The notes beneath the pieces are model-generated. The model worked only from the letters and a program-made list of their open reading frames with translations, made no database searches and was not told the DNA's origin. 64,000 nucleotides of DNA, from positions 186,001 through 250,000 of the forward strand of contig CAJXQR010000002.1 of NCBI GenBank assembly GCA_913058345.1, in the 5' to 3' direction. Origin of the DNA: an uncultured Gammaproteobacteria bacterium. Lineage in GTDB: Bacteria > Pseudomonadota > Gammaproteobacteria > Pseudomonadales > Porticoccaceae. The translations under genes were made by a program, and so were the position numbers. This document shows, in pieces, positions 36,229 to 44,943 of this stretch (its first letter is position 1; every line of letters starts with the position of its first letter).

Positions 36229-36438
36229 ATGAGTAGTGATGTCCTATCCGATCTGGAAAACAAAATAGACCAGCTCGTTGAGCTGAGTGAACGCCTGCAG
36301 AAAGAAAATACGGGGCTTCGACAGCGCGAGTCAACGTTATTGAAAGAAAAAGGCCAGCTGATGGAAAAAACAGAGCAGGCACGTTCCCGGGTTGAAGGTA
36401 TGATTGCCCGCCTTAAAGCCTTAAATCATGATGGTTAA
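36229..36438 (+). CDS. ZapB-like coiled-coil protein (TIGR02449 type)
   Basis: A 69-residue protein that is one continuous coiled coil (LENKIDQLVELSERLQKEN... ARSRVEGMIARLKAL), rich in Glu, Gln, Lys and Leu. Proteins of this type commonly sit directly upstream of zapA in pseudomonads and related gammaproteobacteria and are thought to be division-associated. The gap to zapA is only 20 bp, so they are co-transcribed. Confidence 0.85.
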   Translation: MSSDVLSDLENKIDQLVELSERLQKENTGLRQRESTLLKEKGQLMEKTEQARSRVEGMIARLKALNHDG

Positions 36439-36458
36439 TCACCGGTGAGGACAAGTGC

Positions 36459-36764
36459 ATGAATACAAGCGATAACGTGACGATTCTGGTGCTCGACAAA
36501 GAATACCAGGTGAACTGCCCCCCTGATCAACGCGATGCTCTTCGACGTGCCGCTTTTGAGCTTGACCAACGCATGCGCGCCATTCGCCAGAGCGGTAATG
36601 TCATCGGCCTTGAGCGTATTGCCATTATGGCGGCGCTCAATTTGTCCTATGACTTGCTCGACACACAACAGCGAGCGTCTGAAAGTGAAGCTCACAGTGA
36701 AAGTCTTGAGCGGCTCGACCATAAAGTGTTTCAAGCATTGCAGGCTCTTTCCCACGAAAATTAA
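36459..36764 (+). CDS. zapA: Cell division protein ZapA
   Basis: A 101-residue cytoplasmic protein that cross-links FtsZ filaments at the division ring. It shows the ZapA pattern: an N-terminal beta-strand region (VTILVLDKEYQVNCPPDQRDALRRAAFELDQRM) and a long C-terminal helix (IAIMAALNLSYDLLDTQQRASESEAHSESLERL). It follows the ZapB-like gene and precedes 6S RNA and fau, the arrangement zapA–ssrS–fau conserved in gammaproteobacteria. Confidence 0.94.
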   Translation: MNTSDNVTILVLDKEYQVNCPPDQRDALRRAAFELDQRMRAIRQSGNVIGLERIAIMAALNLSYDLLDTQQRASESEAHSESLERLDHKVFQALQALSHEN

Positions 36765-36834
36765 TACATCCACTATTGATAGCGACAGCACATTTCAATT
36801 CAACTTAAAGCATTCTTATCTCCCACGGCTGCGC

Positions 36835-36840
36835 TATAAT
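36835..36840 (+). promoter_or_regulatory. -10 box of the 6S RNA promoter
   Basis: A consensus TATAAT is placed 7–8 bases before the expected 5' end of 6S RNA. The matching -35 region (about 36812–36817) is poor, so the start site is approximate. Confidence 0.6.
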
Positions 36841-36846
36841 GCAGTG

Positions 36847-37015
36847 ACCTGGGGTGTTTGCCAGTCAAGAAGTTCTTGAGCCGATTTCTACACTTAGGGG
36901 GATTACCCGCATAGCTGGTGTGCATATCCGCTTGACGGAGAGCCTAATGTTATACGGCGTCCCCCACCTTGAACCGTCGGGTTCAGGGCCACATTGACAG
37001 CGGCACTCCCGGGCC
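36847..37015 (+). ncRNA. ssrS: 6S RNA
   Basis: This gap between zapA and fau is where 6S RNA lies in gammaproteobacteria. The sequence has the conserved 3' portion ACCTTGAACCGTCGGGTTCA (compare ACCTTGAACCAAGGGTTCAAGG in E. coli) and the 5' portion ending TTGAGCCGAT. The 5' segment CCTGGGGTGT can pair with the 3' segment GCACTCCCGG to close the long hairpin. 6S RNA mimics an open promoter and sequesters sigma-70 RNA polymerase in stationary phase. The ends are estimated from the -10 box and the terminal pairing, followed by CCTTTTTATTTT as a likely terminator tract. Confidence 0.88.
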
Positions 37016-37101
37016 TTTTTATTTTGCTGAGAATCTAAAGTAGAGTCCTCATTTAACTGGCCGCCATAGCGTTACCCGAATACAACAGTCAAGCACTGGG
37101 C

Positions 37102-37779
37102 TTGTCGCATGCGCCACCACGATTACTCCAGAGATACCCAGACGAGCCGGAGGAATTGAGCATCATCAATGAGCCAGTCATCAATCGCCAAACTCTTCGC
37201 CAGCGACGGCGCAAGCTCTCTGCTCGCCAGCAACAGCGTGCCAGCGCCGCCCTTGCGCAACATTTACACCGGCTTCAGAAATTTCGTCAGGCGCGCCGCA
37301 TCGCCTATTACCTGGCCAATGATGGTGAAATTTCTCCCCATTTAGCTGTTGCCAATGCCCAGCGACGTGGCCAACAGACCTACCTGCCAGTACTGCATCC
37401 TTTGAAATACAACCGCCTCTACTTTACCAGCCATCGCCACCAGCCAAGGCTACGGCGTAATCGTTTTGGTATTTTTGAGCCTCAGCTCGGCCAAAACTCG
37501 GTGGCCGCCGTCTGGACACTGGATATTATCCTCCTGCCTCTAGTTGCTTTTGACCGCTGTGGTAATCGCTTGGGTATGGGCGGCGGGTTTTACGATCGCA
37601 GTCTGGCCCAACTGCCGACATCTAACATGAAACGCCCTCTGTTAATTGGCCTCGCCCACCATTGCCAGGAAGTCGCACAATTAGAGACCCAAAACTGGGA
37701 TATTCCTCTCGATATAATCGCCACTGACAAAGAGCTCATCCACGTCGATAGTCCTACACTACCTAGTAAGGAATTATGA
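37102..37779 (+). CDS. fau: 5-formyltetrahydrofolate cyclo-ligase
   Basis: A cytosolic enzyme of up to 225 residues that converts 5-formyl-THF to 5,10-methenyl-THF with ATP. The family core is present: RQRRRKLSARQQQRAS, ARRIAYYLANDGEISPHL, the folate/phosphate loops, and FDRCGNRLGMGGGFYDRSLAQ near the C-terminus. The start is uncertain. The frame opens at a TTG at 37102 without a convincing site. A strong GGAGG (about 37149) lies just before a second in-frame TTG at 37156, and no in-frame ATG is available. It lies directly after 6S RNA and overlaps pyk. Confidence 0.9.
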   Translation: MSHAPPRLLQRYPDEPEELSIINEPVINRQTLRQRRRKLSARQQQRASAALAQHLHRLQKFRQARRIAYYLANDGEISPHLAVANAQRRGQQTYLPVLHPLKYNRLYFTSHRHQPRLRRNRFGIFEPQLGQNSVAAVWTLDIILLPLVAFDRCGNRLGMGGGFYDRSLAQLPTSNMKRPLLIGLAHHCQEVAQLETQNWDIPLDIIATDKELIHVDSPTLPSKEL

Positions 37780-39188
37780 TGAGAAAAACCAAAATCATTT
37801 GCACCATTGGCCCAGCAACCAGCTCAATGGCGGTGCTCAGTCAATTAGCCGAGGCCGGCATGAATGTCGCCCGGCTCAACATGTCCCACGGTGACCACGA
37901 CTCTCACGCTGCAGTGATCGCCAACATTCAGCAGCTCAATAACATTCGCAAACAACCCATTGCCATCCTTCTCGACACCCAGGGGCCGGAAATTCGCACC
38001 GGAGCTATCAAGCAAGAGCTTAATTTGGTCGAGGGGGATATTATTTCTGTCGTGGCCCGCAGTGATGCCGATGTAGAAGAAAGCTCCATCCAGATTAATT
38101 ACGAAGATCTGATTCACGACGTTCACGTGGGTGACAAGATTACCGTCGATAATGGCCTTATCAACCTCGAAGTACTGGAAAAACATCAACAGGTCATGAA
38201 GTGTCGGATCATCGACGGCGGCTTGTTGAAAAGTAAACGTCACGTCAACCTGCCGGGCATTCGCGTTAATTTACCCGCTATCACCGAAAAAGATAAAAAA
38301 GATATTGCTTTCGCCAGAGCTCAGCAAGTCGACTTTATCGCATTGTCCTTCGCGCGGCGCAGCGATGATATTGCACAGTTGCGACAATTGCTCGGCGACG
38401 ATGTCGCCAAGACCAAGATTATCGCTAAAATTGAAGATCAAGAGGGCTTGAGTAATCTCGAAGACATTATCACAGCGAGTGACGGCATTATGGTTGCCCG
38501 CGGTGATCTCGGTGTTGAAATACCCATGGAAATCCTGCCTCGAGTTCAGCGGCGCATCATTCGCCAGTGCGCTATACACGGCAAACGCGTTATCGTCGCT
38601 ACTCACATGCTCGAGTCAATGATCGAAAACCCTATGCCGACCCGGGCGGAAGTCACCGATGTCGCCAATGCCATTTACGAAGAAGCCGATGCCATTATGC
38701 TATCGGGCGAAACCACGATCGGGAAATACCCGGTGCGTTGTGTCGAAACCCTCGACCGCATTGCCCGCTCCATCGAAAAAAGCCGGGGCTTACTGTTTAG
38801 CGATGAGCTGATTTGTGACAACGATAAGCAACAAATATCGTCAGCGGCAGTGCGACTCGCCGAGGCTATTGGTGCGAAGGGGATTATCGTGCCCACTAAA
38901 ACAGGACGCATGGCCAACTACGTCACCAATTGTCACCCCCAGACACCGGTGATCTGCGCTTTTTCTTTTGATGAGCACACCCATCGACAACTGGTATTGA
39001 ACCGTAATATACGCAGCTATCGCATCGACTTTAATGAAAATCCTGAGAAATTACTCGCCACAGCGGCCAGTATTCTCTTACAGCGCGACGATTTCTCTGG
39101 CGAGAATAAGATGGTGGTGATATCCGACACACTGGGTCACGCCAATGTCGATGCCATTCAAATTCGAACCCTCGGCAGCCTCGCTTGA
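37779..39188 (+). CDS. pyk: Pyruvate kinase
   Basis: A 469-residue glycolytic enzyme converting PEP and ADP to pyruvate and ATP. Motifs are MRKTKIICTIGPATSS at the N-terminus, the ARLNMSHGDH phosphate loop, ILLDTQGPEIRTG, the catalytic-lysine region KIIAKIEDQEGLSNL, the signature DGIMVARGDLGVEIP, and TRAEVTDVANAIYEEADAIMLSGETTIGKYP. Length and N-terminus resemble PykF. Two consecutive ATGs occur (37776 and 37779); the second has better spacing from AAGGA. The start overlaps the fau stop, so the two are coupled. Confidence 0.96.
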   Translation: MRKTKIICTIGPATSSMAVLSQLAEAGMNVARLNMSHGDHDSHAAVIANIQQLNNIRKQPIAILLDTQGPEIRTGAIKQELNLVEGDIISVVARSDADVEESSIQINYEDLIHDVHVGDKITVDNGLINLEVLEKHQQVMKCRIIDGGLLKSKRHVNLPGIRVNLPAITEKDKKDIAFARAQQVDFIALSFARRSDDIAQLRQLLGDDVAKTKIIAKIEDQEGLSNLEDIITASDGIMVARGDLGVEIPMEILPRVQRRIIRQCAIHGKRVIVATHMLESMIENPMPTRAEVTDVANAIYEEADAIMLSGETTIGKYPVRCVETLDRIARSIEKSRGLLFSDELICDNDKQQISSAAVRLAEAIGAKGIIVPTKTGRMANYVTNCHPQTPVICAFSFDEHTHRQLVLNRNIRSYRIDFNENPEKLLATAASILLQRDDFSGENKMVVISDTLGHANVDAIQIRTLGSLA

Positions 39189-39206
39189 AGGTGCCCCAAA
39201 AACCGT

Positions 39207-40721
39207 TTACTGCCCGAGGAAAAACCGATAAGCATCGTTCTTGGTCTCTTCATGATAGGGGTAGTGCAGAGCAGCGAGAAAGGTGTTGACATCAGCACGC
39301 TCTGTCGTCGGCACCTGCAAGCCGACCAGGACTCGGCCAAAGGCCGAGCCGTGATTACGGTAGTGGAACATGGAAATATTCCAGCGTCCTCCTAACTTAC
39401 CCAGAAAGTTCGACAAGGCTCCCGGACGTTCTGGAAACTCAAAGCGATATACCACTTCGTCAGCAATTTCCGGGGCCCGCCCCCCCACCATGTAGCGAAT
39501 GTGTAGTTTAGCGATTTCATTGTCGGTCATATCAACGACAGCATAATCTTTGGCCAGCAAGTCATCGACTAAAGCCTGGCGATCGGCGTCGGAGGTCACC
39601 TGAATGCCCACAAAAATATGCGCATCGCCGGCATCGGCATAACGATAATTAAATTCACTGACCATACGCTGGCTCAGTGCCTGACAAAAACGCTTAAAGC
39701 TGCCTGGCTTTTCAGGAATGGTCACCGCCAATACCGCCTCGCGCTTTTCACCAATTTCGGTGCGCTCAGAAATATAGCGCAACCGATCAAAGTTCATATT
39801 GGCCCCGCTATCGATCGCCAATAACGTTTCACCGCTACAACCTTTTTGCTGCACATATTTTTTCAGCCCAGCAAGCCCGAGAGCTCCCGCGGGTTCGCAA
39901 ATCGACCGCGTGTCATCAAAAATATCTTTAATGGCGGCACAAATTTCATCGGTCGACACGGTAATGACACCATCAATGCTGTCACGCAAGACGCGAAAGG
40001 TTTCTTTACCAATCTGTGCCACAGCGGTGCCATCGGCAAACAGACCCACATCCTTCAGTGTCACCCGCCGGCCTTTTTCCATCGCCGCTGCCAGACAGGC
40101 GGCATCTTCGGATTCCACGGCAATCACTTGAATCTCGGGACGCACGTATTTGACATAGGCAACAATGCCCGCACACAAACCACCTCCACCCACGGGCACA
40201 AAAATAGCGTTCAGCGGACCAGGATATTGCCGTAGGATTTCCACTGCCACCGTGCCCTGGCCAGCGATGACATCAGGGTCATCAAAAGGATGGATGTAAA
40301 CCAGGCCTTTTTCAGCTACCAGTTTTTGCGCGTGCTCAGCAGCACCGTCGTAGGTGTCGCCCTGCAATACCACTTTTGCGCCACGGGCACGCACAGCATC
40401 AGTTTTAATTTGCGGCGTCGTGCGCGGCATCACGATAGTCGCCTTAACACCCATTTTTTTTGCCGCCATTGCCAAGCCCTGCGCGTGATTGCCGGCCGAG
40501 GCCGCGATCACTCCCGCCGCGCGCTCACTATCACTGAGCATACGCATTTTGTTGTAGGCACCACGTAACTTAAACGAGAACACCGGCTGTAAATCCTCGC
40601 GCTTTAATAAGACCTGATTATCGATCCGAGCCGATAAAATAGGTGCAGCATCAATCGGTGTCTCTATGGCAAGGTCATAAATGCGGGCATCAAGAATTCT
40701 TTTCACATAGCTTTTTGGCAT
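39207..40721 (-). CDS. ilvA: Threonine ammonia-lyase, biosynthetic
   Basis: A 504-residue PLP enzyme that deaminates threonine to 2-oxobutyrate, the first step towards isoleucine. The PLP lysine is Lys51 in FSFKLRGAYNKM. The glycine-rich phosphate loop is PVGGGGLCAGI, and SAGNHAQGLAMAAKKMGV is the substrate loop. Two C-terminal ACT-like domains (about 330–415 and 420–500) allow isoleucine/valine control, which marks the long biosynthetic form rather than the short catabolic TdcB type. It converges on pyk. Confidence 0.96.
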   Translation of the reverse strand: MPKSYVKRILDARIYDLAIETPIDAAPILSARIDNQVLLKREDLQPVFSFKLRGAYNKMRMLSDSERAAGVIAASAGNHAQGLAMAAKKMGVKATIVMPRTTPQIKTDAVRARGAKVVLQGDTYDGAAEHAQKLVAEKGLVYIHPFDDPDVIAGQGTVAVEILRQYPGPLNAIFVPVGGGGLCAGIVAYVKYVRPEIQVIAVESEDAACLAAAMEKGRRVTLKDVGLFADGTAVAQIGKETFRVLRDSIDGVITVSTDEICAAIKDIFDDTRSICEPAGALGLAGLKKYVQQKGCSGETLLAIDSGANMNFDRLRYISERTEIGEKREAVLAVTIPEKPGSFKRFCQALSQRMVSEFNYRYADAGDAHIFVGIQVTSDADRQALVDDLLAKDYAVVDMTDNEIAKLHIRYMVGGRAPEIADEVVYRFEFPERPGALSNFLGKLGGRWNISMFHYRNHGSAFGRVLVGLQVPTTERADVNTFLAALHYPYHEETKNDAYRFFLGQ

Positions 40722-40754
40722 GCTAGTACGGGTCCACTATTCTTTGGGAAAAAG

Positions 40755-40774
40755 GTGGTGTAGTGTGGTGTAGT
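40755..40774. repeat. 10-bp tandem repeat upstream of ilvA
   Basis: GTGGTGTAGT is repeated twice without a gap, 34 bp upstream of the ilvA start codon, in the ilvA/rpiA divergent region. It is probably slippage; a regulatory role is not supported by anything else seen. Confidence 0.7.
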
Positions 40775-40894
40775 ATTGTGCCCAAGCGCAATCAGAATTT
40801 AGCAACAAAACTCACACCAGTCCTGTTGAGAAGATCGTCATCATTGTAATTGTATCGCCAACAATTGGATCGGCAACAATGTTCTCTGCTCAGA

Positions 40895-40900
40895 TATAAT
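40895..40900 (+). promoter_or_regulatory. Candidate -10 box for rpiA
   Basis: A consensus TATAAT lies 25 bp before the rpiA ATG, implying a leader of about 18 nt. No good -35 is found at the usual 16–18-bp distance. Confidence 0.4.
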
Positions 40901-40924
40901 ACCGTTCTAACACCGGAGTTCTGT

Positions 40925-41620
40925 ATGTCTAAAAACCAAGTGTCGCAAGATCAACTCAAACAAGCCGCTGCCCAGGCTGCCATCGACTATGTACTCAAAC
41001 ACCTGGAAGACGATGCCTTTCTCGGCATTGGCACGGGCTCAACGGCCAATTGTTTTATCGATTTGCTCGCACAGTATAAAGGCCGAATAAAAGGTACCGT
41101 CGCCAGCTCCGAAGCCAGTGCCCAACGCTTGCGCGATCACGGCATTAACGTGTTCGAATTGAATACTACCGGCGGTGTACAAATTTATATCGACGGTGCC
41201 GATGAGTTAAACCCCGCACTAGAACTCATTAAGGGTGGCGGTGGGGCTCTAACGCGAGAGAAAATTATTGCCGCAGCGGCGGATGATTTCGTGTGTATCG
41301 CCGACCAAAGTAAATGGGTGGAACACCTCGGTCAGTTTTCCGTGCCAGTGGAGGTTATCCCCATGGCTCGCAGTTACGTCGCGCGAGAAATCTTTAAACT
41401 CGGCGGTGAAGCCGTTTATCGCCAGGGCGTGGTCACTGACAATGGCAATGTCATCCTTGATGTGCAGCGCCTGCACCCCATTGCCGCACCGAAGGCCCTG
41501 GAAGAAAAACTCAACAATATTACCGGGGTAGTAACCAACGGTTTATTTGCCCTGCGCCCGGCCAACAGGGTTTTACTCAGCACTCCCGAGGGAGTCAAAA
41601 CACTTAAGCCCTCTCACTAG
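40925..41620 (+). CDS. rpiA: Ribose-5-phosphate isomerase A
   Basis: A 231-residue enzyme interconverting ribose 5-phosphate and ribulose 5-phosphate in the pentose phosphate pathway. Motifs: [14 protein letters not shown] (phosphate loop), [42 protein letters not shown] with the catalytic Asp, Glu and Lys, and [11 protein letters not shown]. The ATG at 40925 is chosen because GGAG lies seven bases upstream and the protein then begins like other RpiA proteins; a longer frame to 40850 adds an atypical extension. rpiA divergent from ilvA is the common gammaproteobacterial arrangement. Confidence 0.96.
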   Translation: MSKNQVSQDQLKQAAAQAAIDYVLKHLEDDAFLGIGTGSTANCFIDLLAQYKGRIKGTVASSEASAQRLRDHGINVFELNTTGGVQIYIDGADELNPALELIKGGGGALTREKIIAAAADDFVCIADQSKWVEHLGQFSVPVEVIPMARSYVAREIFKLGGEAVYRQGVVTDNGNVILDVQRLHPIAAPKALEEKLNNITGVVTNGLFALRPANRVLLSTPEGVKTLKPSH

Positions 41621-41659
41621 CTTTTATAACATTTGCTCGACCAGAGATAGCGAAACTAA

Positions 41660-42340
41660 ATGCAGCTCACCGACGCCATTCACAGCCGTATTTCCACACG
41701 AGGCTTTCTCAATAAGCCCGTGCCAGAAGCCACCGTGCGCCAGATACTCGACCTCGCCCGACACGCACCGTCGGGCAGCAATATGCAACCCTGGCAAGTG
41801 CACGCCGTCAGCGGCAAGCGCCTGGAAGAAGTGACTCAAAAGTCTCTCATCTTTGCCGAACAAAACCCTATAGGCAGTCGCAAGAAAGAATTTCAAACAC
41901 CCGCAGAGAACATTACTCAGCCCTATAAGGGGCGACGTTATGCCGTCGGCATGGGGTTGTACGACGCCCTTGGTATCGACCGTAAAGACAGGGTTCGGCG
42001 CAACCAGCAGTTAATGCAGAATTTTTATTTTTTCGGCGCGCCAGTAGGCTTGTTCTTTTGCATCCACCGCAGCCTGATGCCCGGTCAGCTCGGCGACTTA
42101 GGCATATTTATGGGTAATGTCATGCTTGCCGCGCGGGAGTTTGACCTACACACCTGTGCCCAGGGTTTTTGGCAAGATGTACAACCCGTGCTGCACGAAG
42201 TGCTCGACATTCCCGAGGACAACTTTATTTTTAATGGTATGGCCCTCGGTTATATTGATCCCAAGCACCCCGCCAACAGCTTGGTTAGTGGCCGTGAAGA
42301 TGTCGACGTCTTTTGCCAGTTCGACGGTTTTGAACAATAG
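41660..42340 (+). CDS. Nitroreductase-family FMN oxidoreductase
   Basis: A 226-residue FMN enzyme of the nitroreductase fold. It begins with the family opening DAIHSRISTRGFLNKPVPEATVRQIL, followed by the FMN-binding LARHAPSGSNMQPWQVHAV. The later FMGNVMLAAREFDLHTCAQGFW and GMALGYIDPKHPAN segments are also typical. Members reduce nitroaromatics, quinones or enones with NAD(P)H; the natural substrate is unknown. It lies between rpiA and purU on the same strand, with gaps of 39 and 59 bp. Confidence 0.9.
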   Translation: MQLTDAIHSRISTRGFLNKPVPEATVRQILDLARHAPSGSNMQPWQVHAVSGKRLEEVTQKSLIFAEQNPIGSRKKEFQTPAENITQPYKGRRYAVGMGLYDALGIDRKDRVRRNQQLMQNFYFFGAPVGLFFCIHRSLMPGQLGDLGIFMGNVMLAAREFDLHTCAQGFWQDVQPVLHEVLDIPEDNFIFNGMALGYIDPKHPANSLVSGREDVDVFCQFDGFEQ

Positions 42341-42399
42341 CACCATCATCAAAAATCCAGTGTACTTTTTATCCACACTCTCATTAGCAAGAGCACAGC

Positions 42400-43257
42400 A
42401 TGTCCCAAGATAGTTATCGCCTGATTATTGCCTGTCCCGACAAAGTCGGCATTGTCGCCGCCGTCAGTTCTTTCCTCGCCCAGGAAGGCGGTCTGATCAC
42501 CGAGGCCAATCATTACCTCGACCCCGACTCGAGCTGGTTTTTTACCCGCCAGGTCATCGCCGCCCAGTCACTGCCCTACGGTGCGGATGAATTGCGGGCG
42601 CGCTTTGCCCCGCTCGCCAAAAAATTCGCCATGGAGTGGCATCTCACTGAAACCGCCCAACCAAAGCGGGTCGCTCTGCTAGCCAGCAAGCAGGCCCACT
42701 GTTTGTCGGACTTACTCTATCGCTGGCGCAGTCAAGAGCTGTCCTACGATATCACCGGGGTGATCTCCAATCACAACGATCTGCGCAGTTATGTCGAGTG
42801 GCACAGCCTGCCCTATCACCATGAGCCGGTTACGCCGGACACGAAGGCAGAGCACTTCGCGAAAATTTTAGCCTTGCTCGATGACATGCAGCCCGATGTG
42901 ATCGTTCTTGCCCGCTATATGCAAATCCTGCCACCCGAGATTTGCTCACTGTATGCCGGGCGTATTATTAATATTCATCACAGCTTTCTACCTGCATTTG
43001 CCGGTGCTCGACCCTACCACCAGGCCGCTGAACGGGGCGTCAAATTGATTGGCGCCACCTGCCACTATGTCACCGACGAGCTGGATGCCGGGCCGATTAT
43101 CGACCAGGATGTGGCCCGCATCAGTCACCATGACAGCATCGATGATATGGTCAGAATCGGCAAAGATGTCGAAAAAATGGTGCTGGCCAGGGGTTTACGC
43201 TACCACCTCGAAGACCGAGTCTTAGTGCACGGCAATAAAACGATTGTATTTGAATAA
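42400..43257 (+). CDS. purU: Formyltetrahydrofolate deformylase
   Basis: A 285-residue enzyme that hydrolyses 10-formyl-THF to THF and formate, balancing the one-carbon pool. An N-terminal ACT domain (about 5–80; LIIACPDKVGIVAAVSSFLAQ) precedes a formyltransferase-fold domain. The catalytic Asn–His–Asp set is represented by NIHHSFLPAFAGARPYHQA and TCHYVTDELDAGPIIDQD. The ACT domain separates PurU from PurN. Its presence fits the other folate genes nearby (fau, gcvT, gcvH, folA, thyA). Confidence 0.95.
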   Translation: MSQDSYRLIIACPDKVGIVAAVSSFLAQEGGLITEANHYLDPDSSWFFTRQVIAAQSLPYGADELRARFAPLAKKFAMEWHLTETAQPKRVALLASKQAHCLSDLLYRWRSQELSYDITGVISNHNDLRSYVEWHSLPYHHEPVTPDTKAEHFAKILALLDDMQPDVIVLARYMQILPPEICSLYAGRIINIHHSFLPAFAGARPYHQAAERGVKLIGATCHYVTDELDAGPIIDQDVARISHHDSIDDMVRIGKDVEKMVLARGLRYHLEDRVLVHGNKTIVFE

Positions 43258-43398
43258 TCCTTACTTAAAATGTGCTCTTTTTAAACACACTGTTAAACGC
43301 GTAAAATCAATGCGACTCGCCTAAATGCAGCACCAGAACAGTGCCGAAAAACCGGCACCTTGCGACCCGTGTACGACGAGTAAAACAAGGATTACAGG

Positions 43399-44424
43399 TT
43401 GAACGAATTACATAGCACCGACGTCGCCATTATTGGTGCCGGCCCCATTGGCTTGTTCAGCGTCTTTCAATGTGGCATGTTGAAAATGTCCTGCCATGTT
43501 ATTGATGCACTACCCGCGACCGGGGGGCAGTGCACAGCCCTGTACCCAGAAAAGCCCCTGTTTGATATTCCCGCTGCACCCAATATTAATGCGTTCGACC
43601 TGATTGAACGCCTGGAAAAACAAATCGCGCCTTTTAAGCCCGTCATCCACCTCAACCAGCAGGTCACTGAGCTGCAGAAAATCGACGAGTATTGGCACTT
43701 GAGTACAGCCACAGGCCTTAACATTCAGGCCCGCGCCATTATCATCGCTGCCGGTGCAGGTGCCTTTGGCCCCAACAAACCACCGCTGGATAATATTGAA
43801 CAGTTTGAAGGCAGCTCAGTGCATTACATGGTGCAAAAGCGCGAAGACTTTCGCGACCAACGCATTGTCATCGCCGGGGGTGGGGATTCTGCCGTCGACT
43901 GGGCGCTATCACTGGCCGATGTCGCCGCCAAAATTTACGTCATCCACCGCCGCGACCGCTTTCGCGCCATCCCTGAAACCGTCGCGCAAATGAAAGCACT
44001 GGCCGAGGCGGGCAAAATAGAACTGGTCATTCCCTATCAATTGGCCGCGCTGGAAGGTGAAGGCAAAACTCTCAAGACCGTGGTCGTAAAAACCTTGGAT
44101 GGCGACGAGCGACGTATTGAAGCCGACCACCTACTGTCTTTTTTTGGCCTCGCCACTAAGTTGGGGCCAATCAATGACTGGGGGCTAAATATTCTCAACG
44201 GCGTTATTAAAGTCGAACCCACGACTTGTGCGACAAATCTTGCCGGTATTTATGCCGTCGGCGATATCGCCGACTACCCCCACAAACTAAAGCTGATTCT
44301 CAGTGGCTTTGCCGAGGCGGCACAAGCGGCCCACGCGGCCTATCGGGTGGTGAATCCAGGGCAAGCGCTGAATTTTGAACACTCGACATCATCCGGTCTG
44401 CCCACGTTGGAAGCAGCCGATTAA
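43399..44424 (+). CDS. Ferredoxin–NADP reductase, thioredoxin-reductase-like type
   Basis: A 341-residue flavoprotein of the TrxR-like FNR class. It contains FAD fold VAIIGAGPIGLFSVFQCGML, ATGGQCTALYPEKPLFDIPA (the hallmark Gly-Gly-Gln-Cys segment), NADPH fold IVIAGGGDSAVDWALSLAD and NLAGIYAVGDIADYPHKLKLI. It lacks the CxxC dithiol pair of true thioredoxin reductase, which supports FNR. The start is TTG at 43399 with AAGGA upstream. A [2Fe-2S] ferredoxin gene follows 61 bp downstream and is the likely partner. Confidence 0.9.
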   Translation: MNELHSTDVAIIGAGPIGLFSVFQCGMLKMSCHVIDALPATGGQCTALYPEKPLFDIPAAPNINAFDLIERLEKQIAPFKPVIHLNQQVTELQKIDEYWHLSTATGLNIQARAIIIAAGAGAFGPNKPPLDNIEQFEGSSVHYMVQKREDFRDQRIVIAGGGDSAVDWALSLADVAAKIYVIHRRDRFRAIPETVAQMKALAEAGKIELVIPYQLAALEGEGKTLKTVVVKTLDGDERRIEADHLLSFFGLATKLGPINDWGLNILNGVIKVEPTTCATNLAGIYAVGDIADYPHKLKLILSGFAEAAQAAHAAYRVVNPGQALNFEHSTSSGLPTLEAAD

Positions 44425-44485
44425 GCCCTTAAGACACAATTCACGACATCACTCACATTTACACACCTCTGAGGAAACTAAGCTG

Positions 44486-44800
44486 ATGACAGCACTTATT
44501 TTTATCAAACCTGATGGTGAAAAAGTCACCGTTGAAGCCACTAACGGCGCCACCGTCATGGAAGTTGCCAAAGAAAATGATATGCCCATGCTCGCGGCCT
44601 GCGGCGGCTCACTAGCCTGTGCTACGTGCCACGTGATTGTCGACGACGTCTGGTACGACAAAACGGGTGAGATATCTGAAGACGAGGAAGACCTGCTCGA
44701 TACCGCTCACGGTCTGACTCATACCTCACGTTTATGCTGCCAGATAAAAGTCAGTGACGAGCTTGATGGCATGGTAATGACCCTGCCGCCAATGGATTAA
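44486..44800 (+). CDS. [2Fe-2S] ferredoxin, adrenodoxin type
   Basis: A 104-residue electron carrier. Cluster ligands lie in AACGGSLACATCHVIV and the later RLCCQIKV. The acidic helix TGEISEDEEDLLDTAHGL is the usual partner surface. The start at 44486 has GAGGAAAC upstream; an extended frame to 44375 overlaps the reductase and is unlikely to be used. It follows the TrxR-like FNR gene and is probably reduced by it. It differs clearly in sequence from the ferredoxin of the P450 operon. A Rho-independent terminator follows. Confidence 0.92.
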   Translation: MTALIFIKPDGEKVTVEATNGATVMEVAKENDMPMLAACGGSLACATCHVIVDDVWYDKTGEISEDEEDLLDTAHGLTHTSRLCCQIKVSDELDGMVMTLPPMD

Positions 44801-44810
44801 AAGTTCAGCG

Positions 44811-44856
44811 TAATACCCGGCTTGCGATGCATTGCGCATCTACCCGGGTATTTTTC
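44811..44856 (+). terminator. Rho-independent terminator after the ferredoxin gene
   Basis: AATACCCGG (44812–44820) pairs with CCGGGTATT (44844–44852). An inner GATGC/GCATC pair extends the hairpin, and the U-tract TTTTT follows at 44851–44855. It ends the FNR–ferredoxin transcript. Confidence 0.85.
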
Positions 44857-44943
44857 TGCCCCTTTCCACTGTTCTCGCACAGCGATTACACAACTTTTCC
44901 CAATTTTATCCACAGCCCGTACCAACTTGCTCGAAAACAGCCA

